A stretch of DNA of 64,000 bases, from positions 124,001-188,000 of the forward strand of contig BGKB01000098.1 of the NCBI GenBank assembly GCA_003116975.1, written 5' to 3'. The notes under the pieces were generated by a model. The model saw nothing but the letters and a program-made list of their open reading frames with translations, did no database searches and had not been told where the DNA came from. This document shows positions 10,128 through 19,967 of the stretch, in pieces. Within the stretch, counting starts at the first letter, position 1, and each line of letters begins with the position of its first letter. A program made the translations under genes and the position numbers. Origin of the DNA: Aurantiochytrium sp. KH105 (lineage: Eukaryota > Sar > Bigyra > Thraustochytrida > Thraustochytriidae).

Positions 10128-13100
10128 TTAGCCTATAAGAAGAGCACGCAAACGCTCGAGGCGCTGCCGAGGGGCATCCGGCCCGCCGCGCATCGCAAGT
10201 TCCTCATCAAGCACTATGGCACGACCAAGTGCTTCTTCAGCGCTAACCAGCTTCTTCAGCTCTTCGGGGACCAAGCAGTCTTCGCGTTGAACGGCGGTTC
10301 GCAGTTGAAGCAATTTTTGCCGCGAATCAGCTTTTGAGAGGATTAGCTTGTGTGCCAAGGCAAGAGCTGGCCTCAGGTCTCGGCCTTCGACGTCGAGCAT
10401 GCATGCTTTGAATTTGGCTTCCAGTGCAAACGCCAGATTGCTACGATCGCCGACGCTCTCCGCGAGCAATTCTAGCTCCTGAATCGCTTCCAGAGAGATC
10501 TTAAAGAGACGCGGCGATTTTATGGCCACCTGCACAAGGCAGGCAAGCATCTCTATTCGCTCCTTTCGAAGCATAATACTGGGGGATTGAGCCTGATGTT
10601 GCGACTTTTGTGCGTCGAGAAGAGTTGCAAAAGTCTTATGAGCGGACTCATTCTCGCCTGCGGCGCTCAATGTGGTCGCCTTGTCCATGAGAGCGCGACG
10701 ATGATCTTCCCAGCGGCGAGCAGCAAGTGCGTATTTCAGATGGTGTTCGTGCATCTCGATCGCCTCATCGAACTTGCCTTGCATACGGAGAGCAGCGCCA
10801 ATGGTTGCCAAAGATGGGCCAACGCCGGTCTGGGCGGCACGCTGAGATGGAAGACCTGCCTTTTTTCCGAGGATGGGTCTGCATTCGTCTGCATCTTCAC
10901 ATTCATCTTGTTCTACTTGTGCATCGTGCAGGCCATTCTTATTGGTCTTACCGATGCAATCGATTGCGTTGCTTGTAGTCTCTCCGAGAGCGTAGCTGGT
11001 GGCAAGTGCCAATCGATCGCGCTCCGTGAGCTCGGCCTCAAGCCCAGCTCCCCTTTGCAATTGGATCTGGGCCTTTGCAGCAAGCACATGACAACGTAAA
11101 ACAATGAACTCGTCATCAGCACAAAGATGCAAAAGCTTTTCGGCATCAGCTTCCGCGCCGAGAAGATCCCCCTTGTGACGTTTAAGCGCAATAAGCTCGC
11201 GCAGCACAGCCATTACAAGGCGCGGGTTACGATCGAGGACTTGCGAAGCCATCGCGTATGCCTTCTCCAATTGAGAAATGCTTTTGTCTCGCTTGCCGCG
11301 CTTGAAGCATGCTACAAAAGCTTCTTCGAACGGCTCCTGCTCTGCTATCGGTTCGACACACTTTGTATTCGTGCGTTGCGTGACCGCCCTGTCCTGGTTC
11401 TTAGAAGGACGCGATGTAGCGGACTTCCTCTTGACTGTGGCTGGCGAAGCCTTTCCGCCGCGAAGATGAGTTTTGCGATCCTCGATGGCGAGGGCCTTGG
11501 GCTCACGCTGTGCCAGCGTAGTATCTATGGACGCATTCTTTTCGCGATATATCTCGCCCAAAAGAGACTCGAGTCTTGCTTGAATGCGCTTTCTTTCTCC
11601 GACAAGATTGACAACGGCTCGGGAGGCCCGAATGCAGGCACTCAGAGGACGAGAGGCCTGTACAGTTTCGTAAGAAAGAGACGGATGGCGTGGGCTGAGT
11701 TGCAGACCGTTCTCCTCGGCGGCATGATTGATCGCCTGAATCCCAGGACCCTCGCAGATCGCCACAAGCTCAACTTGAGTTGAAAGGTCTTCCCCATTCT
11801 TTTCAGCGAACTTGATGTTTTCACTACTGCTCTCATCCGAATCATTGCTTGCAGCCTTCAACAGGGGCCGTGGCTTTGCATAGGTCGGCGCGGCTGCTGT
11901 TCGAAAGGTCACGCGTGGTCGATCAATTTCACCGAATCGGCCTGCGTGCCGCTTTGCGCCCTCGCTTGATTCTAGTTCGCGACCCATTGCTGTAATGAGC
12001 TGAAGCGAGTCGAACTGGCCATCAATTCTGAGCTTCCCTTCCTCGTCGAGAGGAAACCGAGACAGAGGCCATCGCGTGGAAGCTTCTGCTCGGGCATCGG
12101 CAGCTTCGAGCGCAGTGGCCCCCTCTTCGTGGCTCGTCCAGATAACAGAGCTGTTGCTGCATATACTTGCTGCTCCGCTCTCCGCGGCGTTCGCGTCATG
12201 GCTCTGCTGGCTTGGGGTTCTGGATAAGTAGCCGACGCCCGCGAGATCCTCTTGCATGGTGAGATGAAAAACGGAATGCGTCGTGGACGAATCGTCGGTA
12301 CTATCGGCGCTAAACTGTGATCCGCGCTTGTCTATTGGATCATGCGCAACATGTGGATCTGCTGTCTTGAGGTTGCGCGCTCGTGCCCTCGGCGATTGTA
12401 ACGAAGACCGAAAGCGTCGTCGCTCATGAGGAGATCCTGAAGGCTTGACAGGAATGTGGGTTTGCGCGCCGATATCCTCGATGAGCTCTGTAAAGTCGTG
12501 ATCGACTTCGTCGCGGAGCTCGCGAATATTTTCCTGCCGCGAAATTGACGAGCGGCGACGAACAGGTGACTGTGATGAGCGCTGAGACCTTCTCGAAGCT
12601 CCGCTTCCATTCGAGGCAGCGGCTTCCTGGCTGCGTTCGTTTTGTGTGAGACCTAGCAAGGCTCCCCACACCGTTTTGGAGTTGTTCGCCTCGGTCACGT
12701 GCTGTGTTGCGAGGCGTAATTTGTGGTTGTGCAAGAGTTCTTGCGGCGTCATTTTGTCGCGTTTTCCGGAGCTGCCTCTTCTTTGACCTGATGAGGAGAA
12801 TCCTTTGTTATTGCTCTTGCTGTTCTTGGAGCTGCCGCTACTGGTATGAGTCTCGCTTGCAGTGGCTTCTCTTTCATTATGAAGAAGCATTTGCGGACCC
12901 ATGGGCGAGCCAGTCTTGGTATGGTACAAGCGAGCGGACGAACCGAGTCCGCGCGAGGCAGGCTGATATAGCTCATAAAGTACGCGAAGTCGCGCCGACG
13001 TAGCTCTCTTGATCTTGCCCTCGGGCGATATGCCACGCGAAGAGCGACTCCCGTCCTGATACCAGCGTTGGTCCATGTGCACCTCAGCACCGTGCTCAGC

Positions 13101-15311
13101 GCGGGCTTGAGCAAAGAGTAGGCGCTCCACCGCAGTGCAAAAGGTGTCGAAAGACATGCGCCCTCGGTGATCAAGCTTGCACGGCGCATCGAGTCTCTCC
13201 AGCTTCTCCAAGAGCGAAGGACGGTGATGGCTGGCACGAGGCGACGAAGAAACTGTTGCTTTCGAATATGTCTGCAGACTCAAGGCCTTGGGGTCTGCAT
13301 TTGTTTCTTGGCCGGATTGCTGCTGTGAAGAGGCTTCAATGGCAATGTTCTGGATTTCTGTGCCCTTGAGGGCCTTGAAGCATCCGGCTTCTCGCGCAAA
13401 GAGATGAAAGGATTCCCATGAGATAAATTCGAGTCCAAGCGGGTCATCCCTAGCAGCGTATCCCGCAAAGACTCGCCCCAGCTGGCGCTTCAACGCCGTC
13501 TGTACAGCGGGAAGCTGGTCATCCGTTTGCTCGACTGGCATTGTGTCCGCTTGCACGAGCTCCTGGTTAAAGAGAACCTCGTAGTGATGACTCAAAAGTT
13601 GAAGGAGACTGTGGAATTTGCCAGCCGCGGTGGCGAGCTCGTCGGCGTCTTCGGCCTCATAAAGCGATGAAAGCGATGCTCGCGCTTTGGGCCCAAGTAT
13701 GATGCGGGCAAAATCCACGGTGAGTAGCATGAACTCAGGCAGGGAAAGCGAAGCATTGTCGAGGACGCGATTACGGGACTCTACAACGCGGAGATGTTCG
13801 TCAAAGTCAGAGTAGCGAAGTTTGTCGCAGTTTCCAAGGGCCTGCCTGATCCGAACGGTTGTATGCTGGATTCGGCGTGTCTCGTTTGCGTCGTCGTGAT
13901 AGAAAAGGCGCAGCACACGTTCAATGTGGCCCATGGACTCGGCTGGATTGACCATGGCAACTTCGTTACCTTCCTCCTCCTGGATTGCGTCAATTTGAGC
14001 AAAAGTTGGTGTGCGAGTCTGTTTTGTCTTGGCCGCAAATGACAGGAGCGAGTTCGTTGTGGATCCCTCGCCGCCAGATGCATGCTTGTCGTCCTCACCC
14101 CCAGTAGCCGCACCCATGTCCATACTCGCAACGCGAAGAAACGCTGAGCGAAGCCGGAGACTTTCCTCCCATGGGCGATGCACGCGTCGCCGTCTACATG
14201 CGCGGCAACGCCCCCCATTGAGACTCGCCTCCGGCTCGAAAAAGGTGCATGTGGATTTACAGACTTGATCTCCCCAGGTGCCTTGGCGACCATTGTAGAA
14301 GGCTTCCGAATAGTCGAGATAAGTCATGAGACCCGGCGATATTTTGAAGTCCTTTAGCATCTGCACAGCGTTTGCGTACGAGAGCCCTTGAGTCGTCGCG
14401 CTGCCGGCGCAAATGTCCTCCCACGTCTGGACTTGGTGCGACAATCGCACTTTTTCTGAAGTTGAATAATATACATAGAGTGGCTTGTAGGCCTCCTCAT
14501 GCCGAATGAGAGCTTGAACAATTTGTGGGTACAAAAGACTCTGGCCTTGCCGCGTGACGGAGCCACTGGCGCGCGTCGCGACAATGTCTTCCATTGCGGG
14601 ATGGATCTTTTCGCGCAAAAGGTCCTCGAGACTGTCAAAGCCCAGCAAAGTTGCAAGCTTCACAAGGACTGTCAAAAATTCATCGCAGAGGAGCCATGAT
14701 CTTCTATGTTTGCGAGCTCTGTGCGATGGACTAGCAGAGGTTGCCGGCAAGTTGGGACTTTGCTCGAGTTCGTTTTCCCGACGTGCGGCCTCGGCATTGT
14801 GATTGTCGCTTTCCGCGCCTGTTCGGGTCACTCGCGACGCGTGTTTTTCAAAGACTTGAACGCAGGTCTTGAGCGTAACAAGATTTGAGACAAGGGAGCA
14901 GTCGATGCAGAAGTTCAGAAAATATCCAAGTCGAAGCGCATCGGTGGCGCTTGCAAAGACGAAATCCACGGAAGTTCGAGCGCACTCGCATGATAATTCC
15001 TCTACGAGAGAACCAAAGATCTCCTTTTCGGGCTGGTGCTGGAACATGAGGTACGCGGTGCGCTTTTTGGCCTCGATATCGCTCTGTCTGCGCACGAGAA
15101 AATTAAAGATTGCCTCTGCGGTCCATCGGAGTGCGAGCTCACGTGCACGTTTCGCTCTTGGTACGAGATGGGAGATTGCGTGCGCTTTTCTCACAGCGCG
15201 TTGGATAATTACAGCACTCCGCTTAAATCGCACCGAGGGATTTCTGTATTTTTCTGCGATCGCCTCGCGCTGCAGTCGCAGCTTGGCCAGTAGTCTGCCT
15301 GTTTCACGCAT
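10128..15311 (-). CDS. Large IQ-motif and TPR-containing protein, function unknown
   Basis: The uninterrupted frame of 1727 residues starts MRETGRLLAKLRLQ. An IQ calmodulin-binding motif (SAVIIQRAVRKAHAI) lies at about 33-47. A mostly helical region follows, with several Cys and a block around LLGFDSLEDLLREKIHPAME. Residues ~600-1300 are largely Ser/Arg-rich and probably disordered. Residues ~1325-1570 carry degenerate tetratricopeptide helices (for example GAALRMQGKFDEAIEMHEHH and ACFKRGKRDKSISQLEKAYA). The C-terminus is helical (RQRLERLRALLIG). The combination suggests a calmodulin-regulated scaffold, perhaps cytoskeletal or flagellar, but I do not recognise a named family. The gene is convergent with the K+ channel, with 267 bp between the stop codons. 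Confidence 0.8.
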   Translation of the reverse strand: MRETGRLLAKLRLQREAIAEKYRNPSVRFKRSAVIIQRAVRKAHAISHLVPRAKRARELALRWTAEAIFNFLVRRQSDIEAKKRTAYLMFQHQPEKEIFGSLVEELSCECARTSVDFVFASATDALRLGYFLNFCIDCSLVSNLVTLKTCVQVFEKHASRVTRTGAESDNHNAEAARRENELEQSPNLPATSASPSHRARKHRRSWLLCDEFLTVLVKLATLLGFDSLEDLLREKIHPAMEDIVATRASGSVTRQGQSLLYPQIVQALIRHEEAYKPLYVYYSTSEKVRLSHQVQTWEDICAGSATTQGLSYANAVQMLKDFKISPGLMTYLDYSEAFYNGRQGTWGDQVCKSTCTFFEPEASLNGGRCRACRRRRVHRPWEESLRLRSAFLRVASMDMGAATGGEDDKHASGGEGSTTNSLLSFAAKTKQTRTPTFAQIDAIQEEEGNEVAMVNPAESMGHIERVLRLFYHDDANETRRIQHTTVRIRQALGNCDKLRYSDFDEHLRVVESRNRVLDNASLSLPEFMLLTVDFARIILGPKARASLSSLYEAEDADELATAAGKFHSLLQLLSHHYEVLFNQELVQADTMPVEQTDDQLPAVQTALKRQLGRVFAGYAARDDPLGLEFISWESFHLFAREAGCFKALKGTEIQNIAIEASSQQQSGQETNADPKALSLQTYSKATVSSSPRASHHRPSLLEKLERLDAPCKLDHRGRMSFDTFCTAVERLLFAQARAEHGAEVHMDQRWYQDGSRSSRGISPEGKIKRATSARLRVLYELYQPASRGLGSSARLYHTKTGSPMGPQMLLHNEREATASETHTSSGSSKNSKSNNKGFSSSGQRRGSSGKRDKMTPQELLHNHKLRLATQHVTEANNSKTVWGALLGLTQNERSQEAAASNGSGASRRSQRSSQSPVRRRSSISRQENIRELRDEVDHDFTELIEDIGAQTHIPVKPSGSPHERRRFRSSLQSPRARARNLKTADPHVAHDPIDKRGSQFSADSTDDSSTTHSVFHLTMQEDLAGVGYLSRTPSQQSHDANAAESGAASICSNSSVIWTSHEEGATALEAADARAEASTRWPLSRFPLDEEGKLRIDGQFDSLQLITAMGRELESSEGAKRHAGRFGEIDRPRVTFRTAAAPTYAKPRPLLKAASNDSDESSSENIKFAEKNGEDLSTQVELVAICEGPGIQAINHAAEENGLQLSPRHPSLSYETVQASRPLSACIRASRAVVNLVGERKRIQARLESLLGEIYREKNASIDTTLAQREPKALAIEDRKTHLRGGKASPATVKRKSATSRPSKNQDRAVTQRTNTKCVEPIAEQEPFEEAFVACFKRGKRDKSISQLEKAYAMASQVLDRNPRLVMAVLRELIALKRHKGDLLGAEADAEKLLHLCADDEFIVLRCHVLAAKAQIQLQRGAGLEAELTERDRLALATSYALGETTSNAIDCIGKTNKNGLHDAQVEQDECEDADECRPILGKKAGLPSQRAAQTGVGPSLATIGAALRMQGKFDEAIEMHEHHLKYALAARRWEDHRRALMDKATTLSAAGENESAHKTFATLLDAQKSQHQAQSPSIMLRKERIEMLACLVQVAIKSPRLFKISLEAIQELELLAESVGDRSNLAFALEAKFKACMLDVEGRDLRPALALAHKLILSKADSRQKLLQLRTAVQREDCLVPEELKKLVSAEEALGRAIVLDEELAMRGGPDAPRQRLERLRALLIG

Positions 15312-16414
15312 CGTGTTCCGGCTTGGGAACCGTGAGCGAGCTAACGCGTGCTCGTGCGTTTGCTCGGGTGATCTCGTCGGTGCGAGCTGGCCGACAGGCT
15401 AGGCTCGCCGCACCGTGCTTGCGCAAAAGACCACAGCATGTCTGTCTGCATGCACACAGGCCAATCGATCGATCGATCATCATAAACCTCGCCATCATCA
15501 TAATCATCGTCATCATCATAGCTAGCTGAGAAAAGAGAGAGGGAGGAGATAAATCCGTTCAGGGGACACATTGAGGATGTCCCTATCAAGTCGTAGGCTA
15601 AATCGGAAAAAAACAAAGCAACGCTTGCAAGCATCTCGAGGATGAGCCAAGATGAAGATCTCGATTAAATCCCCTTGTCCCCTCTCAGCAACCTCAATTC
15701 CCTCAAATGCTCTTCGCCTTCACGTCCTCGCGCCAGAACCCTCCAATTTCATCGCGCGAGTCAGGTCAGAATCACCAACACTCACACTTCCAGTCCGCGC
15801 GGCCTCTGCGCCGGCCCCTTTTCTCCATTCCCAGCCCGGGCTTCTTCTCTCTCCCCCTCTTCGCCGTCGCCATCCCCGTCGTCTTGGCCGTCTTCGGCGA
15901 TCCTCCAGTGTCGATGGTCGTCCAGGATCGATGATCGCCCAGGGTCGATGCTCCTCAAATGTGATAACACCGACGAATAACACAAACTGTAAATAAATGT
16001 GAAACGGGCCTGCTGCAGCTGCTCTCTCTCTGGGTCTCTCGCTCAGTCGCCGCGGCGTGCGCTCCAGCAAGCAAACGCCAAACCGCCGCGCGGGCGAGGC
16101 GCGAGCAGGGCGCGAGCGAGGCACGTCCGCACGGGGAGCGAGCCGCGCCGGGCGCACGCGCACTCGCACGCAGCGCGGCGCTCTCCCGCCGGCCGGTCCT
16201 CCCGCCGCTCGGCGAGGAGCAGGAGAAGGAGCAGGAGAAGTCGCGGAGACGGTTGCCGGCGAGGCCTCTCGGCGGCGGCGAAGCCTCTTGGCGGCGGCGG
16301 CGGAGGAGGACCAGGGGGAGGACGCTGGCGGCTTGGCGCAGAGCGCAGGCAAGAAAGATTCAGGATCCGCAGGAGGAATCCAAGGCCCGCGTCGGCTTGC
16401 GCTGGGCAAGGCAA
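15312..16414. other. Divergent intergenic region, no supported gene
   Basis: This 1.1 kb lies between the start codons of the IQ/TPR gene (minus) and APC7 (plus). It contains a GATC tandem run (about 15464-15478), CATCAT runs (about 15490-15520) and, from about 16020, very GC-rich DNA. Open frames there encode Arg/Pro/Ala-only sequence. It probably holds two promoters and 5' UTRs. Confidence 0.6.
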
Positions 16415-18160
16415 ATGCCCAAGACGCAGGCCGACGAGATTGGCAACTTGCAGGCCCAGGTGGCAGAACTCCTCGCCGATGAGGTCCTGGACAGCGCAGC
16501 GCTGCTCGGCACGGTGATGCTGAGCAGGTCTGCGAAACTGAGAGCGCGCCTCCCGCAGGTCGGAGTCGGCTCGCACCTCGAGTCGCTGCTGCTCTTCGCC
16601 GACGTGCTCAAGCGCCAAGGCGAGAACAAGCGCGCCATCGAGTTCTACAATCAGGCGCTGACGCTACGAGAAAACCTCCGCGGCTGTCCCTCGACGCCAG
16701 CGTCAAGCCTGCTGAGCGAGACGTCAAAGCGCAGCGTTGCCGCGCTGCCGGCGTCCCTGGCAGGCAGCAAAGAAAATGACTTTTCGCGGTCGCAGCGGGG
16801 GCTCGACTTGGACATGTTGGAGGCGCACATCCGATTTTCCATTGCGCGCTGTCTCTCGGCCCTCGACATGGCGCAGGCAGCGATTCGAATGCTCGAGTCA
16901 ATCGATGCCAAACACAGGACAGCATCCATGTTGCTGTGGATGGGCAAGCTCTACGAATCGAGCGGGATGGATCGCCCAACGGTGAGCTCGTATCGCGAAG
17001 CGTTGCGCTCGCAGCCCTATGCGCTGCGCGCAGCGACCTCGCTGCTGCGCCTCGGCGTGAATGCGAACGATATCTGGCAGGTTTGTCAGGGCCAAGTAGC
17101 AGCGGCGGATCAAGCATGGCTCCATCGCTTTGTTGACGCGCACGGCCTCATGAGTTTGAATCAGTATGGTCCGGCGCTGCAGCAGTTCCACAAGCTGAGC
17201 CAAGAAGTGCCCAACAACAGCCACGTGCTCACCAACATGGCATATATCAATTTGCAGACCGACGACCTCGACGACGCGCTTACGCACTTTCGCAGTGCTC
17301 GACGAGCCGACCCGACCTCGATGGAAAATATGGATGTCTACGCGAGGGCCATTTATGAGGTCGGTGACGAGACTCGTCTGAACAGTCTGACTCGAGAGCT
17401 CATGGACATTGACGAGAAACATCCCGCCCCGTGGCTGGCAGTGGCTCTCTTTTGCGACACCAAGGGCGACTCCATGAGTGCTCTCAAGTTTCTAGGTAAA
17501 GCGCTCGAGCTCGATCACCACCACGTTGCCTCGTACCAGTTCAAAGGCCTGCTGCACTTGCGCATGAGCCAACCCGAGCTTGGTGTGTCGGCCTTTTACA
17601 AGTCGTACTCGATTCGACGCGACTACTTTGCATACCAGGGACTGGTTCACGCATACATGTCGATTCCCAAGTTGAGCGATGCGTTGCGCACGGCCAAGGA
17701 GGCTCTGCAACTCATGCCAAAGAACCCGCGGGCCATTGTGCTGGTAGGCCGCGTATTGGCTCAAACCTCTGGGGATGGGCCCAAAAAGGCAAAGAAGGCG
17801 TATCTTAAAGCGCTCAAGCTTGATCCCAAGTGCCACGAGGCGGCCATTGCCCTTGCGGACCTGAACATTGAGGAGGAGAAGCACAACTTTATGTCTGAAC
17901 TAAAGCCCGCGGTTGAGATTCTGCAGGAAGCGCTTCGACACAGTCGCAGGGAGGAGCTCCACGTCAAGCTCGGCGATGTCTTTGTGATGAATGGAAGGTA
18001 CCCGCAGGCGTTGCACCATTACAATGCGGCGCTGAGTCTCAACAGCAACTGTTACAGCGCAAAAGAAGGTCTTGAGCGCATCGAGAGCGAGATGCCCCCA
18101 CGGGACGAATGGGACCAGTCCTTTGGACCCGAATACACCATGGACGACCAGGTTTTGTGA
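16415..18160 (+). CDS. ANAPC7: Anaphase-promoting complex subunit 7 (APC7), TPR protein
   Basis: The product has 581 residues, close to the ~565-600 usual for APC7, and is almost wholly TPR helices. Diagnostic stretches are AIRMLESIDAKHRTASMLLW followed by GKLYESSGMDRPTVSSYREA, which match the APC7 segment with the conserved RPSVTSYKE-type sequence. Later repeats include GKALELDHHHVASYQFKGLL and YLKALKLDPKCHEAAIALAD. APC7 is a scaffolding TPR subunit of the APC/C ubiquitin ligase, which drives mitotic exit. I chose the ATG at 16415 (MPKTQADEIGNLQAQ) because the open frame upstream to 16253 is Arg-rich and unlike the family. Related TPR subunits (APC3, APC6, APC8) are less likely, given the RPTVSSY signature. 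Confidence 0.82.
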   Translation: MPKTQADEIGNLQAQVAELLADEVLDSAALLGTVMLSRSAKLRARLPQVGVGSHLESLLLFADVLKRQGENKRAIEFYNQALTLRENLRGCPSTPASSLLSETSKRSVAALPASLAGSKENDFSRSQRGLDLDMLEAHIRFSIARCLSALDMAQAAIRMLESIDAKHRTASMLLWMGKLYESSGMDRPTVSSYREALRSQPYALRAATSLLRLGVNANDIWQVCQGQVAAADQAWLHRFVDAHGLMSLNQYGPALQQFHKLSQEVPNNSHVLTNMAYINLQTDDLDDALTHFRSARRADPTSMENMDVYARAIYEVGDETRLNSLTRELMDIDEKHPAPWLAVALFCDTKGDSMSALKFLGKALELDHHHVASYQFKGLLHLRMSQPELGVSAFYKSYSIRRDYFAYQGLVHAYMSIPKLSDALRTAKEALQLMPKNPRAIVLVGRVLAQTSGDGPKKAKKAYLKALKLDPKCHEAAIALADLNIEEEKHNFMSELKPAVEILQEALRHSRREELHVKLGDVFVMNGRYPQALHHYNAALSLNSNCYSAKEGLERIESEMPPRDEWDQSFGPEYTMDDQVL

Positions 18161-18741
18161 GAAAGGAATCGAAAGGTTCGTTTTCTTTTTCAATTGTGTG
18201 GCGTAATGCATGCCCCCAATAAGCCCTGTCCAGACATCAAAGCGCGTCCTTTGTCGTAGGGAGGGAGAACTGTATAGGAAAGCAGCATTCGCACCTTTTT
18301 GTCTGCTACATTTCTGAGGAAGAAGAACAACAACAGGTAGAATGCTCGAGAGGTATTGCTCATTCTAGTGAATCGCAAAGAGCCTGCGAGTCACAGAATA
18401 TTCTTGCCACATCGACACAGGGGTGCAGGAGTGGCGATTAACTTGTTGCGCGAGTGAATGCGACAAAAGAGCAGACGAAATGTTTTTCTTACAATTTATA
18501 TTCTCTGCTGTCGTTGACCGATGAGGACAAGGACTTGGGTATGCGTTTTCTCGTCTTGTGAGGATGGAGATTGTTGAAATGCAAAGCACAATAAATATTA
18601 GCAAATCCACCGCGCTCATTGATTTCCTTTTTCTCCCTTTGTTCGTGTCCGTTCTCGCTTCCAAAGCGACAAGCGTCGCGAGGTCTCCGCCAAAGTGGAT
18701 CTTCTTTAATCTCTGTCCAGCGAGCGTGCGCTTGTGGTCGA
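18161..18741. other. Convergent intergenic region, no supported gene
   Basis: This 580 bp between two convergent stop codons is AT-richer than the surrounding coding DNA and has no convincing reading frame. It should hold the 3' UTRs of APC7 and of the coiled-coil gene. Confidence 0.6.
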
Positions 18742-19425
18742 TCATTCAGTCTGATTCGATTCCTTGATCTCCGTAACGAAAAAGCTATTTTCTGAGTCTG
18801 CCTGAGAGTTGTCTTGAAGAGACGATGCAGAGGGCATCTTGGAAAGCATTCCCGACTTGCCTTTGGACTTGCTCCGTTTTCTGGACTTGGACTTGGTGGA
18901 AGACTCGTGGTCCCTGGGGACACGACGCGCGGGTTTGGGCGTCGGAATGGAAAGTGCGCTTCGGCTCGTGGCCATGATTTGCTGTCGGATCTCGCGGTCC
19001 TCCTTGATGCGCTGGAGACGCTCTGCGCGACGCGCCTTTTCGAGCATTTCGATGCGCTTTTGCTGCACACGATGGCGCATTTCTTCTTCTTCTTTGCGTC
19101 GAAGCGCCTGCGCGCGCTCAGCAGCCTTGAACTCTTGCTCGATAATAAAGAGTTTGGATTTGTTTTTGTCAAGGTTCACAACGCGCCCGTTCCCGTCGAT
19201 GAGTCCGTTCGCGTAGAGGTGCGATTGCACATTTTTGCAGCCAAAAAATTGTCGGAGATTCGCGTCTTGGAGCGCATTGTACGAGGGAAGCTTTTCGTTG
19301 CGGAATCCGAGATCAAAGCCAAGTTCGCGCGCCTTCATGGCTTGTTTTTTGGCGCGCCGCCGCGCGCCCTTGCCCTCCATCTCGCAGATAGACTCCGCTG
19401 CGCCTTTCCACGCGCTGTTTCGCAC
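18742..19425 (-). CDS. Small basic coiled-coil protein, unrecognised
   Basis: The frame codes for 227 residues. The N-terminal third looks folded (GFDLGFRNEKLPSYNALQ, then a short RQFFGCKNVQSHLYANGLID block). The middle is a highly charged single helix or coiled coil (about 95-150, REEEEMRHRVQQKRIEMLEK-like). The last third is Ser/Lys/Arg-rich and probably disordered. An in-frame ATG at 19380 (MEGKGARRRAKKQAMKAREL) could be the true start. The unit recalls small axonemal or microtubule-associated proteins in composition only. The frame ends cleanly 581 bp from APC7, on the opposite strand. Confidence 0.6.
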   Translation of the reverse strand: MRNSAWKGAAESICEMEGKGARRRAKKQAMKARELGFDLGFRNEKLPSYNALQDANLRQFFGCKNVQSHLYANGLIDGNGRVVNLDKNKSKLFIIEQEFKAAERAQALRRKEEEEMRHRVQQKRIEMLEKARRAERLQRIKEDREIRQQIMATSRSALSIPTPKPARRVPRDHESSTKSKSRKRSKSKGKSGMLSKMPSASSLQDNSQADSENSFFVTEIKESNQTE

Positions 19426-19967
19426 AGCTCCGCGCTGCCGGCGGTTCGCTCTCCCTGCTCGAAGTTCTGCTTTGCCGTCTTTTTTTTCTTCTATTCTACG
19501 AAGTCCCCTCGAGCTAGCTGGTCTTGCTGCGTCTACTGTTTTCTTGTTCCTTGTTTTTCGATTCTTGCCTTTTCACGGCGCGGACTCGGGCCGTCGCTTG
19601 CAACCCGATCCTTTCTTTCATAACTTTCCTTTCCTTTCCTTTACCTTTCCCTTCTTTCTTTCTCTCTGTTTTCTCACGCGCCAAATAGACTCTTATTATG
19701 ACAAATGTCGCCTTTGGGTCCGCATCCATTCGCATATTTGCCCAAGTGGGGGTGTGTACCGTAACGGATCTGCCATAACTGGAAAAGCAAATGACTTTCT
19801 CATTCATGGCCACGAGACACCTTTTCTATTTTCCTTCCCTTCGGCAAACACAAGCAAGAGAGAGAGAGAGAGAGAGAGAAAGAGGCTCATCAGAGAAGCA
19901 GTAGCGGGCGCTACGTAGTATAAACAGTGCCCCTGACTATAAGTTCTTGCGCATCTCTTGCTGGCTG
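19426..19967. other. Intergenic region with pyrimidine and GA tracts
   Basis: A CCTTT/CTTTC-rich tract lies at about 19622-19672 and a GA dinucleotide run at about 19858-19881. No frame here gives a credible protein. On the minus strand it would be the 3' UTR of the glycosyltransferase gene and the promoter of the coiled-coil gene. Confidence 0.6.
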
